In this document: positions 16,306 through 24,642 of the stretch, piece by piece
Layout of the letters: each line of letters begins with the position of its first letter
How positions within the stretch are numbered: the first letter of the stretch is position 1
Origin: Dehalobacterium sp040766325
GTDB taxonomy: Bacteria > Bacillota > Dehalobacteriia > Dehalobacteriales > Dehalobacteriaceae
Assembly (NCBI GenBank): GCA_040766325.1
Contig: JAXGQR010000007.1
Location: 1 to 64,000 of the forward strand
Length of the DNA: 64,000 nucleotides
Direction: 5' to 3'
Translations under genes and position numbers: made by a program
The notes under the pieces: generated by a model
Databases searched by the model: none
The model's input: the letters and a program-made list of their open reading frames with translations, nothing else
Told to the model about the DNA's origin: nothing

Positions 16306-18075
16306 TTAACCATCTTTTAGGATTCCGTCGACCATTTCTTTAATTGTATTGCAGGCCAAAACTCCCATTTCGTTAATCAAATCCGTGACGTCTGTCGGTT
16401 CCGCATTGCCGGGCAGGATCGCATTTAGTTTACCGCCAATAAACACCCGATAATTTTTATTCCGCTCCCGGGCAAAATCCATAATCTGCTTCGCATAGTC
16501 CAGGGATTGACCGTTATGGGCACTAACACAAAGATACTCGATATTTTCCTCATCGGCCAAATCAAGAGCATCCATCGGGTCGATTTCGATACCCCCATAA
16601 ATTGATTCTGCTTCCAAAGCGGTAAGGATTTTGTCAACCACAAAGGCCCCATAAAAATGCCCATCAGCGGAGACGACAGCCACCTTCTTGCCTTTTAATT
16701 TGCCACCGTAGCCTTCAGCAAGCAATTGATTGAGAATAAGATCTTTCTCGTCCAAACAATGTTGGGACAAAGTAGTCGGCACATAAGCTGTAAACTCCCC
16801 ATCAGGGGATTCCCATACACTAGGATGGAACATCTGCTCCAACTTGGGAGCATTCATCCGCTTCAAGGCCAGCATCATGTGAAGAGGGTCTTTGACGTCT
16901 ACGCCGGCGTCCTCGAAACCCTTAATAATATTATTAAAAAATTTTTGTCCTTGCTCCTTGAGCAAATCCCGTTTTTCTTCAATGGGCGCAAAACTTATCA
17001 GTTCCATCCAGCTGTCCAGCTTTTCCTCCAAGCGATGCCCCACAGCCTGAGTGTTGGCGATCGCCTCAGGAGTAGGCACCGCAACTTTTTCGGTAATGGG
17101 CACCGGTAAAAGCCGGGAACCTGTTTTGAATTTTCGCTCTACAGCCAGCTGCAGCAGCATTTCCTGGGCGCTGATCCCGTAATTTCCTTCCAGGTCATGA
17201 TCCCAGTGATCCATGGCATTACCGTAGACGTAGCTCACGCCCACTTGATCATCCGTTTTCAACAGGTCATTGATGGCAAGATGCAGAGCGCTTTTTGTGG
17301 GGGCGTCATCAATTAATTGACCGAAGCCAACGCCAAAACGGGCCCCGCACAGATCGGTGACAATATATTTTTCCAGCATAGCATAGCCCACATAAGAACA
17401 ATAATCTTGAAAATAGCCCGGAATACCGTCATCTAAATAGGAGTCAACTACAAATTTTTCGTCATATTTCGCTGCCACGACACCTATCGCTTTTAAGTTA
17501 TCAATAATGCCGGCCACTTCATCATTATAATAAGGGAAATCCCATGCGAACTGTGCGAAAACACCGCTAAAGGCCGACCCGTTTTTAATCGCATTAACCG
17601 TGTTATATAAGGCATTGGGAGATCCGATGTGATCATCGCCGAACATGGGCAAAAAAGGCGCCTGATCCACCAGCCACTGCCAGTCTTCCGGATTTTCCAA
17701 AATAAAGCTTGTCCCTTTTGGTGCTTTCTCCCGAAATTCTTTGGGCAAACCGGTGAGCATATTAGGAATATGCTGCACAACATCAATATTTACGCCGGTG
17801 CGTTTTTGAAATTCGTATAAATAGTTTAATGCCGCCAGCTGATCTTCAACTGTGGCCAGACCCATGATCACACTCCAGATGGCTTCACCTTTTGATGCTT
17901 TATCTTTTCGAAAATCAAGCTCGCTTTCAAAGCCATTATCCTCAAGAAATTTATTTTTGCCGGCTTTGATCTTCTTTCCTATTGCGATGCCCTCTTCCAC
18001 AAACTGCTTACCCTTTGGTAATGAATCCTTGTCCGCTAACAGACTTTGGATATATTCCTGATAACTCTCGTTCAT
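16306..18075 (-). CDS. cobalamin-binding protein with mutase-like N-terminal part
   Basis: About 589 residues from ATG at 18075 (GGAGG 7 bp upstream; the longer TTG start is less likely). The C-terminal ~125 residues form a B12-binding domain: ADGHFYG is a DxHxxG motif (base-off/His-on cobalamin), followed by CVSAHNGQSL and FIGGKLNAIL. The N-terminal ~450 residues (GLATVEDQLAALNYLYEFQK, GDDHIGSPNALYNTVNAIKN) recall the TIM-barrel subunits of B12-dependent mutases such as glutamate mutase E, but I do not recognise a specific family. It is the first gene of a pair with the hydantoinase-type gene. Substrate unknown; a carbon-skeleton mutase or corrinoid methyl carrier are both possible. Confidence 0.75.
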   Translation of the reverse strand: MNESYQEYIQSLLADKDSLPKGKQFVEEGIAIGKKIKAGKNKFLEDNGFESELDFRKDKASKGEAIWSVIMGLATVEDQLAALNYLYEFQKRTGVNIDVVQHIPNMLTGLPKEFREKAPKGTSFILENPEDWQWLVDQAPFLPMFGDDHIGSPNALYNTVNAIKNGSAFSGVFAQFAWDFPYYNDEVAGIIDNLKAIGVVAAKYDEKFVVDSYLDDGIPGYFQDYCSYVGYAMLEKYIVTDLCGARFGVGFGQLIDDAPTKSALHLAINDLLKTDDQVGVSYVYGNAMDHWDHDLEGNYGISAQEMLLQLAVERKFKTGSRLLPVPITEKVAVPTPEAIANTQAVGHRLEEKLDSWMELISFAPIEEKRDLLKEQGQKFFNNIIKGFEDAGVDVKDPLHMMLALKRMNAPKLEQMFHPSVWESPDGEFTAYVPTTLSQHCLDEKDLILNQLLAEGYGGKLKGKKVAVVSADGHFYGAFVVDKILTALEAESIYGGIEIDPMDALDLADEENIEYLCVSAHNGQSLDYAKQIMDFARERNKNYRVFIGGKLNAILPGNAEPTDVTDLINEMGVLACNTIKEMVDGILKDG

Positions 18076-18093
18076 AATCAAACCTCCTTTATC

Positions 18094-18503
18094 GGGTTGT
18101 CACGGGGACGGGTTGTCACGGGGACGGGGTTGTCACGGGGACGGGGTTGTTGACAACCTTTTAACAAAATGTTTGACAACCTTATTCCCCTCTCTCCACC
18201 TTATCTATTCTTATCTATTCTTATCTATTCGATTTTGCTGCCCTAGATCCTGCAGATTTTGTAGTCTTTTCACAATTGTTGTCACTCGTTGTCATGTTCA
18301 ATTTTACTTTTAATTTTAATGTTTAGTTTTCATGAAAATTTGTCACGGGATTGTTCCTTATTATTGGTCTTATGGTCATATCCAATTTTGAGGCAGCAAT
18401 AGAACGGCATTGCTTCCGTGGGGGTGTCAACAACCCCGTCCCTCTGGCAAGTCTGTCCCTCTGGCAAGTCTGTGAGTTGTCAACAACCCCGTCCCCGTGA
18501 CAA
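18094..18503. repeat. REP/MITE-like element F-G
   Basis: Three forward REP units (18094-18162, each TTGTCACGGGGACGGG), a spacer with TTATCTATTC repeated three times and the core TATTCGATTTTGCTGCCC (18226-18243) shared with element E, then inverted units at 18424-18503. It fills most of the 570 bp between the cobalamin-protein gene and the DUF937 gene; no gene is seen in this stretch. Its forward units lie only about 20 bp upstream of the cobalamin-protein start. Confidence 0.85.
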
Positions 18504-18645
18504 TTTTCTCTTGACCTGAAGAAACATAACAAATAAGTATGATTTTTCTACTAAGTATGTTATATTTTGTTTATAACAAGTGCTTATATTACAATAATTG
18601 CAGAATTATTATCCTAATGGCCATTAAAAAGCGAGGAGGTTGAGT

Positions 18646-19230
18646 ATGGACATTCTAAGTTTAGTTTTGGGGCAATTAAACAACAAAGAGGCACTAAGTG
18701 AATTAGGCAATAAGGTTGGTGCCAATCCGGACCAAGTGAAACAAGTTACCCAGATAGGGTTACCGACGCTGATTAAAGCCCTCAGTAATAATGCAAGTAC
18801 ACCACAAGGTGCAGAGTCTCTGGCCGGAGCTTTAGATCAACACCAAGATGACAAAATTGACGATATCATGGGATATTTAAAAAATGTAGATTCTCAGGAT
18901 GGACAAAAAATCTTGAATCATGTTTTGGCTAATAAAAATCAAACCGTGCAAAGTCAATTAGCAAAGCAAGTAGGCCTTGATACAAATCAAGTATCAGGTT
19001 TACTATCTCAATTAGCCCCTCTTTTACTTGGAGCCCTCGGTCAACAAAAGAAAGAACAGAACCTGGATACGTCTGGGATTTCAAGCCTTTTATCACAATT
19101 AACCGGTACCATGGAAAAATCAGGTAACGGGGGATTGATGGGCATGGTTGCAAATATCTTAGATGCAGACAAAGATGGAGATATTATGGACGACGTAAGT
19201 GGCATCCTCGGTTCGCTTTTTAAAAAGTAA
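18646..19230 (+). CDS. DUF937 family protein
   Basis: 194 residues from ATG at 18646, chosen because GAGGAGG ends 6 bp upstream (a TTG six bases earlier overlaps it). MDILSLVLGQLNNKEALSEL, GLPTLIKALSNNA and the helical repeats with LSQLAPLLLGALGQQ are typical of DUF937 (YidB-like) proteins. The end ADKDGDIMDDVSGILGSLFK carries the usual acidic, EF-hand-like D-x-D-x-D segment. Soluble, no signal peptide; function unknown. It is one of the few plus-strand genes here and stands alone, with a REP element upstream and a hairpin downstream. Confidence 0.85.
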   Translation: MDILSLVLGQLNNKEALSELGNKVGANPDQVKQVTQIGLPTLIKALSNNASTPQGAESLAGALDQHQDDKIDDIMGYLKNVDSQDGQKILNHVLANKNQTVQSQLAKQVGLDTNQVSGLLSQLAPLLLGALGQQKKEQNLDTSGISSLLSQLTGTMEKSGNGGLMGMVANILDADKDGDIMDDVSGILGSLFKK

Positions 19231-19275
19231 AAATATAAGGGATGGGAGTTTTTTTGAAAACCCACGGAGAAAACA

Positions 19276-19324
19276 GGGACGTTTCGGCTGTCTTTTTCTA
19301 AAATCAAGACAATCGAAACGTCCC
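19276..19324. terminator. long hairpin after the DUF937 gene
   Basis: GGGACGTTTCG (19276-19286) pairs with CGAAACGTCCC (19314-19324) and, inside, TGTCTT (19289-19294) pairs with AAGACA (19306-19311). There is no long T run, so it may be a degenerate repeat element (its GGGACG start recalls the REP units) rather than a true terminator. Confidence 0.5.
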
Positions 19325-19401
19325 CAGTCTTACGTGATCTTATATAGTCATACAGTCATACAGATTTACAGACTTACCATATATTTAATGCAGCAACAAG
19401 A

Positions 19402-21387
19402 TCATTCACGCTTCCTTTGCGTCCCCGCGCTTCCTCGCTTCCCTTCAGCGAATAGAACAATTGGGTTGTCAACAACCCCGTCCCTCTGACAAGCCCGTCC
19501 CTCTGACAAGCCCCGTCCCTCTGACAAGCCCGCCAGCTGCTGGTGGGCTTCTTTTTGATTGCGGAATTGGGGTAAAAATTCCTGAATCATCACCAATGTT
19601 TCCTGTTCATTCTCCGGCAGCTTCCCTTGGATAATTCGGCCAATGATACTCTTTTCAATTTGCTCAGAGTGGATCTCGCCTCTTTTGGCCACAAAGATTC
19701 TTTTATGGGCAGTGGCTGTTGTGCCCTCCTCCGCGGTCAGAAGCTCTTCGTAGAGTTTTTCCCCGGGGCGGGTGCCTGTGACCTTAATTTCGATATCCTT
19801 ACCCGGTGTAAACCCGGAAAGTTCTATTAAACTATGGGCTAAATCCATAATCTTGACCGGCTCGCCCATATCCAAAATGAAAATTTCCCCGCCTTTGGCC
19901 ATTGATCCCGCTTGAATCACTAATTGTACTGCTTCGGGAATGGTCATAAAATAGCGCACCATTTCCTCGTGGGTTACCGTTACCGGACCACCAGCGGCAA
20001 TTTGTTTTTTGAACAGGGGAATCACAGAACCTTTGCTGCCTAAAACATTCCCAAAACGCACCGCCACATAATTGGTGTTGCTGATGGTGTCCAGGTATTG
20101 AATCACCATTTCCCCCAGCCTCTTGGTGGCCCCCATAATACTGGTGGGATTCACGGCCTTGTCTGTAGAAATAAAGACAAACTTTTTCACTTTAAACATG
20201 TCTGCTACCTGAGCCACATTATAGGTGCCCAGAACATTATTTTTGATGGCATCTTCCGGATTATATTCCATCATGGGCACGTGTTTGTGCGCGGCGGCAT
20301 GAAAAACAATTTTGGGTCGATACTTCAAAAAGGTGCTGATTAAGGCTTGTCTATCCCTGACATTCTTGACTAAAGGTACCAGATGTAATTTGGGATAGCT
20401 TTTTTTCAGCTCCATATCAATTTCGTACACGTTATTCTCACAGGAATCAAAAACCAATAAGGTTTTCGGTTGGTATTGGGCTACCTGGCGGCAAAGCTCG
20501 GAACCGATAGAGCCGCCGCCGCCGGTGATTAATACCACCTGATCCTTCAGGTAGGCGGTGATATCCTCCATATTGGTTTGTACCGGCTCCCGCCCCAATA
20601 AATCCTCTACTTCGACCTCCCTGATTTGGCTAACCTTAATTCTCCCGTCAATGATATCATAGACACCGGGCAATATTTTCACGTTCACTTTTGCTTTCTT
20701 GCAAATATTTACAATTTCTTTTTTGATATACCCTTCTGCTGAGGGCATGGCAATGATAACTTCCTCGACCTGATGCTTTTTTACCAATCGGGTAATGTCT
20801 GCACTTTTTCCCAAGACTTCGATGTCCTGAATAAGCATCTTTTGTTTTCTGTCATCGTCATCGACAAAACCTACGATTAATACGCCGCCGTTATAATGAC
20901 TCTTGAGTTCCTTGGCCACCAATACGCCCGCATCCCCTGCGCCGCAGATCAAAACCCTTTTTTCCGTACTGTTTTTCTTGGAACCCAGGTGGTAATCACG
21001 AAATAATCTCCAGGTAAGACGGGATCCCCCGATAAAGGTGATGCGCAAAATAAAATCTAATAAAAACACAGATGGGGGTAAGGGAAATGAATGACCAAAG
21101 GCTACATAGGCTAAAAGCACATTTAAGATACTCCCCAGTGTCACCCCGCGAATCAGGGCCAAAAGTTCTCCAATACTGGCATATTCCCACGCCCGGCGAT
21201 AAAGCCCAAAGGCAAAAAATAATACCATCATAATAATGGCAGAAGGTAGGGCAATTAGCCCGTAGGTATTAAGATAATTAACGGGAATCTGGCCGTCGAA
21301 ACGAATGAATAAAGCGCAAAACAAACTGGCATGAAACAATATGACATCTACAGTCACAATAATAATCGAACGCTTACTATTAAGCAT
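19402..21387 (-). CDS. membrane-bound UDP-sugar 4,6-dehydratase/epimerase (CapD/FlaA1-WbpM type)
   Basis: 661 residues. Four membrane helices lie in residues 5-120, then an NAD-binding-like domain (VLICGAGDAGVLVAKEL, about 144-160) and the catalytic short-chain dehydrogenase domain from about 284 (VVLITGGGGSIGSELCRQVA). STDKAVNPTSIMGATKRLGE has Met in place of the usual catalytic Tyr before TK, as is normal in this family. Relatives convert UDP-GlcNAc-type sugars for capsule, glycan or flagellar decoration. The last ~41 residues (LSEGRGLSEGRACQRDGVVD onward) are translated from REP cluster H and the flanking DNA; family members normally end shortly before. ATG at 21387 has AGGAGA upstream. 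Confidence 0.9.
   Translation of the reverse strand: MLNSKRSIIIVTVDVILFHASLFCALFIRFDGQIPVNYLNTYGLIALPSAIIMMVLFFAFGLYRRAWEYASIGELLALIRGVTLGSILNVLLAYVAFGHSFPLPPSVFLLDFILRITFIGGSRLTWRLFRDYHLGSKKNSTEKRVLICGAGDAGVLVAKELKSHYNGGVLIVGFVDDDDRKQKMLIQDIEVLGKSADITRLVKKHQVEEVIIAMPSAEGYIKKEIVNICKKAKVNVKILPGVYDIIDGRIKVSQIREVEVEDLLGREPVQTNMEDITAYLKDQVVLITGGGGSIGSELCRQVAQYQPKTLLVFDSCENNVYEIDMELKKSYPKLHLVPLVKNVRDRQALISTFLKYRPKIVFHAAAHKHVPMMEYNPEDAIKNNVLGTYNVAQVADMFKVKKFVFISTDKAVNPTSIMGATKRLGEMVIQYLDTISNTNYVAVRFGNVLGSKGSVIPLFKKQIAAGGPVTVTHEEMVRYFMTIPEAVQLVIQAGSMAKGGEIFILDMGEPVKIMDLAHSLIELSGFTPGKDIEIKVTGTRPGEKLYEELLTAEEGTTATAHKRIFVAKRGEIHSEQIEKSIIGRIIQGKLPENEQETLVMIQEFLPQFRNQKEAHQQLAGLSEGRGLSEGRACQRDGVVDNPIVLFAEGKRGSAGTQRKRE
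19464..19530. repeat. REP element cluster H
   Basis: One full inverted unit (TTGTCAACAACCCCGTCCCT) and two truncated units (AGCCCGTCCCTCTGACA, AGCCCCGTCCCTCTGACA) in tandem, lying inside the reading frame at the 3' end of the CapD-like gene. No similar unit is seen to the right of this point. Confidence 0.9.
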
Positions 21388-21566
21388 GAAACAAGTCTCC
21401 TTTAAAAATGGTCACCAGAAAAAGCCCAATTTAATAATATATGTAAAATAATCCACTTTAGTACCATAAGCCCTATTCGACATAAAGAAATTTTTTCCTG
21501 CAAAATTTGCATATTATAAAAATTTTTAATGATGTTTTCGCCATAATAAAAAAAAGAAGGATAATC

Positions 21567-21595
21567 TTGACGATCTCCCTCCCATAGTATATACT
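21567..21595 (+). promoter_or_regulatory. promoter for the Re-citrate-synthase-like gene
   Basis: TTGACG (21567-21572) and TATACT (21590-21595) are 17 bp apart. The start codon is 200 bp further on, so the transcript has a long leader. From 21388 to 21566 only AT-rich sequence is seen. Confidence 0.6.
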
Positions 21596-21675
21596 GATAT
21601 ATACTTGTATTATTGTATACATTTTATTTAGCCTAAAGAGCTTCTAAGATTCAAGTAAAAAGTCTTAGTTAGCCA

Positions 21676-21772
21676 GTTGTTTAATTGCGTGATTATCTGA
21701 TTGCCTAATTATCGAATTGTCTAGTTGTCTAGTTATCTAAATATCTAAATACCTCATTATTAAATTATCATT
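21676..21772. repeat. degenerate 8-9 bp tandem repeat in the leader
   Basis: The leader contains about ten loose copies of TTRTCTAR (for example TTGTCTAG, TTGTCTAG, TTATCTAA, ATATCTAA in a row near 21717-21748). No riboswitch fold is recognised. Confidence 0.55.
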
Positions 21773-21795
21773 AACAAAGGTCAGGAGGGAGCACC

Positions 21796-23166
21796 ATGAT
21801 CGAGCCGAACAAACGCAGCAATCTGCTGGAGCAAGACCCCTATAAGTATAAGCTACAGGACGTGGACGAACCCAATCTATATCGAGATATTTATCCTTAC
21901 ACCGAGGTACCAAAAATCCCCTTTAACCACCGCACTGTTCCCATGGGCATGCCCGAAGAAATCTGGATTACAGATACTACTTTTCGGGATGGTCAGCAAT
22001 CTCGTGCACCCTACACGGTAGAGCAGATTGTTGATTTGTATCAAATGCTTCATCGTTTAAGCGGACCAAAAGGTATTATCCGCCAGACAGAGTTTTTTAT
22101 CTATAGTGCCAAAGACCAGGAAGCAGTGCGCAAATGCATGGATCTGGGCTATGATTTTCCGGAAATCACCTCCTGGATCCGAGCCACCAAAGAAGATTTC
22201 CGTTTAGTAAAAGAAATGGGCATTAAAGAAACGGGTATTTTGGTCAGCTGCTCCGATTACCATATTTTTAACAAGCTGGGCAAAACCCGCAAGCAAGCCA
22301 TGGATGCCTACTTAGCCGTGGTCAAGCAGGCTTTGGACGTGGGAGTGCGTCCCCGCTGCCATCTGGAGGATATTACCCGCGCCGACTACTATGGTTTTGT
22401 GGTCCCCTTTGTCAACGAACTAATGTCCTTATCAAAAGAATCCGGCATTCCCATCAAAATCCGGGTTTGTGATACCATGGGCTACGGCATTCCCCTGCCC
22501 GGGGTCGCCATGCCCCGCAGCGTGTCCGGTTTAATTTACGGTTTGCAGCATTATTCCGATGTTCCCTCAGAAATGTTGGAATGGCACGGACATAACGACT
22601 TTTACAAAGCAGTGGTCAACGCCACCATGGCCTGGCTTTACGGCTGCTGTGCCGTCAATTGTTCCCTGCTGGGCATCGGTGAACGAACGGGAAATGTCCC
22701 CTTGGAAGCCATGGTTTTTGAATACGCATCTCTCCGGGGCTCTTTTAACGGTATGGATCCCACTGTAATCACGGAAATTGCCGAATATTATGAAAAAAAG
22801 CTGGGTTATCACATCCCTCCGATGACTCCTTTTGTGGGGAAAAACTTTAATATCACCCGGGCAGGGATTCATGCGGACGGATTGTTAAAGGATGAAGAAA
22901 TTTATAACATTTTCGATACCACGCTGCTCTTAAAGCGCACGCCCGCTGTGGCTGTAAGCAGTACTTCGGGCTTGGCAGGGATTGCTTTTTGGATCAACGA
23001 CCATTATAATTTACCCGAGGAGAGATCTTTAGCAAAAAATGACCCCTTGGTGCAGCATGTAAAAAGCTGGGTAGATCAGGAGTACCAAACAGGCCGCACG
23101 ACCAGTATTTCCGATGAGGAACTGCTGGCGGTGATTCAAGAGTATGATCCACAGTTTGGACTTTAA
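21796..23166 (+). CDS. Re-citrate synthase-like / isopropylmalate-synthase-family protein
   Basis: 456 residues. The TIM-barrel Claisen-condensing domain is clear: ITDTTFRDGQQSRAPYTVEQ (metal-binding D and the R of FRDGxQ), ISxHGHND-type EWHGHNDFYKAVVNA with two metal-binding His, and CSLLGIGERTGNVPLEAMV. It lacks the C-terminal leucine-sensing domain of LeuA. Length and the N-terminal extension match the Re-face citrate synthase described in Clostridium kluyveri, which makes citrate from oxaloacetate and acetyl-CoA in anaerobes without the usual enzyme. Homocitrate or isopropylmalate synthesis cannot be excluded. A GntR-type regulator follows 37 bp later. ATG at 21796 has AGGAGGG upstream. 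Confidence 0.8.
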   Translation: MIEPNKRSNLLEQDPYKYKLQDVDEPNLYRDIYPYTEVPKIPFNHRTVPMGMPEEIWITDTTFRDGQQSRAPYTVEQIVDLYQMLHRLSGPKGIIRQTEFFIYSAKDQEAVRKCMDLGYDFPEITSWIRATKEDFRLVKEMGIKETGILVSCSDYHIFNKLGKTRKQAMDAYLAVVKQALDVGVRPRCHLEDITRADYYGFVVPFVNELMSLSKESGIPIKIRVCDTMGYGIPLPGVAMPRSVSGLIYGLQHYSDVPSEMLEWHGHNDFYKAVVNATMAWLYGCCAVNCSLLGIGERTGNVPLEAMVFEYASLRGSFNGMDPTVITEIAEYYEKKLGYHIPPMTPFVGKNFNITRAGIHADGLLKDEEIYNIFDTTLLLKRTPAVAVSSTSGLAGIAFWINDHYNLPEERSLAKNDPLVQHVKSWVDQEYQTGRTTSISDEELLAVIQEYDPQFGL

Positions 23167-23203
23167 GAGAAACCTGGGGGTAATAAAGGATTAGGAGAAA
23201 AAA

Positions 23204-23884
23204 ATGACACAAAAACAAACAGATGCCCACCATGCCCCTTCATTAGGTGACCGGGTATTTGAAGAGTTAGAAAAACGAATCTTGAACGGCACCCTAAAAG
23301 ACGGGGATCATATCATTGAAATGAAGGTGGCGGCGGATCTGGGAGTAAGCCGGACCCCGGTGCGGGAAGCAATCCGCATGCTGGAGCAAAAAGGTCTGGT
23401 GAAGATCACACCTAATAAATACGCTGTAGTTACAGGGATCAACATCGAGGATTTGGCTGATATTTATGATATCCGTATGCGCTTGGAGGGGTTGGCATCG
23501 AATCGGGCCGCCCAACGTATTACCGAGGAGCAAATCAAGGAACTGACGGAAATTGTGGATTTGCAGGAGTTTTATCACCTAAAAAATTCTATTGATCCTA
23601 TTAACAATTTAGATTCCCAGTTTCATGAAAAAATCTATCAGTATAGTAACAGCCGCACGCTGCAGCATACCCTGACAGATCTACATCATATGATCCAGCG
23701 CTACCGCAACATTTCCTTTCATGCCACCGGTCGGGCGGAAGTTGCCATCCAGGAGCACCGGGAATTATTAGACGCTTTATCCAAGCATGATGCGGCTCTA
23801 GCCGAAAAATTAACTGTGGAACACATCACCAAAGCCAAAGAGAATCTTTTAAAAACCCTAAAAACAAATCAGGAAAATAACTGA
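23204..23884 (+). CDS. GntR/FadR-family transcriptional regulator
   Basis: 226 residues. Winged HTH in residues 12-80 (LGDRVFEELEKRILNGTLKD, DLGVSRTPVREAIRMLEQKG) followed by an FCD effector domain (IYDIRMRLEGLASNRAA, DSQFHEKIYQYSNSRTLQ, EHRELLDALSKHDAALAEKL) with the family's metal/acid-binding Asp and His residues. FCD regulators typically sense small organic acids. Close spacing (37 bp) behind the Re-citrate-synthase-like gene suggests co-transcription and control of that gene; inference. ATG at 23204 with GGAG upstream. Confidence 0.9.
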   Translation: MTQKQTDAHHAPSLGDRVFEELEKRILNGTLKDGDHIIEMKVAADLGVSRTPVREAIRMLEQKGLVKITPNKYAVVTGINIEDLADIYDIRMRLEGLASNRAAQRITEEQIKELTEIVDLQEFYHLKNSIDPINNLDSQFHEKIYQYSNSRTLQHTLTDLHHMIQRYRNISFHATGRAEVAIQEHRELLDALSKHDAALAEKLTVEHITKAKENLLKTLKTNQENN

Positions 23885-23947
23885 TTTTACCAGCGTAAAA
23901 AATAAAAAATGACATATGATAGTGGCGTAAAGGAGGGTTGAATCATT

Positions 23948-24424
23948 GTGCAAAAGTTCATCCTGGCTTTAATTATGAGCGCTGCATTATGCTTTTGCAA
24001 TTGACTGCCTGTTTACGCCGCAGGAGCACATGCTCCAGAGCACCTTGGGGAGCATCATTATGATCAAGCTGTGATGGCCTATTTTTCCTTGGCCGGTGTC
24101 CAAATTGGCGCCACCATGACGGTCACCGCCACAGCATATGATGCCTGTATGGAATGCTGCAATAAGATTGACGGCATTACCAAAAGCGGCGTCATAGCCC
24201 AGGCCCATCATACCATTGCCGTAGACCCGGCAGTAATTCCTTTGGGCAGCAAGGTCTTTGTCGAAGGATTGGGTATTTTTACTGCCGAAGACATCGGCGG
24301 AGCGATCAAAGGGAAGCGGATCGATATCTTTATGAATACCCATGAAGAAGCGATTAATTTCGGCAAAAAAGATGTAAAAATTTACCTGCTGCAAGATCAC
24401 GAGCCCCATGTACCCCGGATATAG
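23948..24424 (+). pseudogene. secreted 3D-domain protein with in-frame UGA in the signal peptide
   Basis: From GTG at 23948 (AAAGGAGG upstream) the frame reads a signal peptide, MQKFILALIMSAALCFCN, then UGA at 24002-24004, then LPVYAAGAHAPEHLGEHHYD and a complete 3D domain: VTATAYDACMECC, TKSGVIAQAHHTIAVDPAVI, PLGSKVFVEG, AEDIGGAIKGKRIDIF (the three conserved Asp). 3D domains occur in MltA-like and Rpf-like wall enzymes. The next in-frame start (GTG 24071 or ATG 24074) would give a protein without an export signal. Likely a recent nonsense mutation; selenocysteine in a signal peptide is improbable although the genome uses it in grdB. Confidence 0.8.
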
Positions 24425-24486
24425 AAACGGTACTACGGTGTGATAATCTCCAGAAAATTATTTCAAAAAAATAATCTAAAAACTTA

Positions 24487-24522
24487 CAAACCCGGCAAGG
24501 TTTTTCCCGCCGGGTTTGTTGT
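24487..24522 (+). terminator. rho-independent terminator after the 3D-domain gene
   Basis: CAAACCCGGC (24487-24496) pairs with GCCGGGTTTG (24509-24518), followed by TTGTT. Confidence 0.75.
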
Positions 24523-24642
24523 TCAAGGAGGTTAAATGGAGAAGTGAGTGTGTACTTCTATTATCTCCCTGCAGACAATAAATATTCTTAAATTAAATGA
24601 TCTCTTTTACTCTTTTTTAATTAAATTTTATTTAAGCTTTAT

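Noticed and set aside
24002..24004. Selenocysteine in the 3D-domain protein
   Set aside because: The UGA lies in the signal peptide, where no selenoprotein of this family is known, and no convincing SECIS stem follows.
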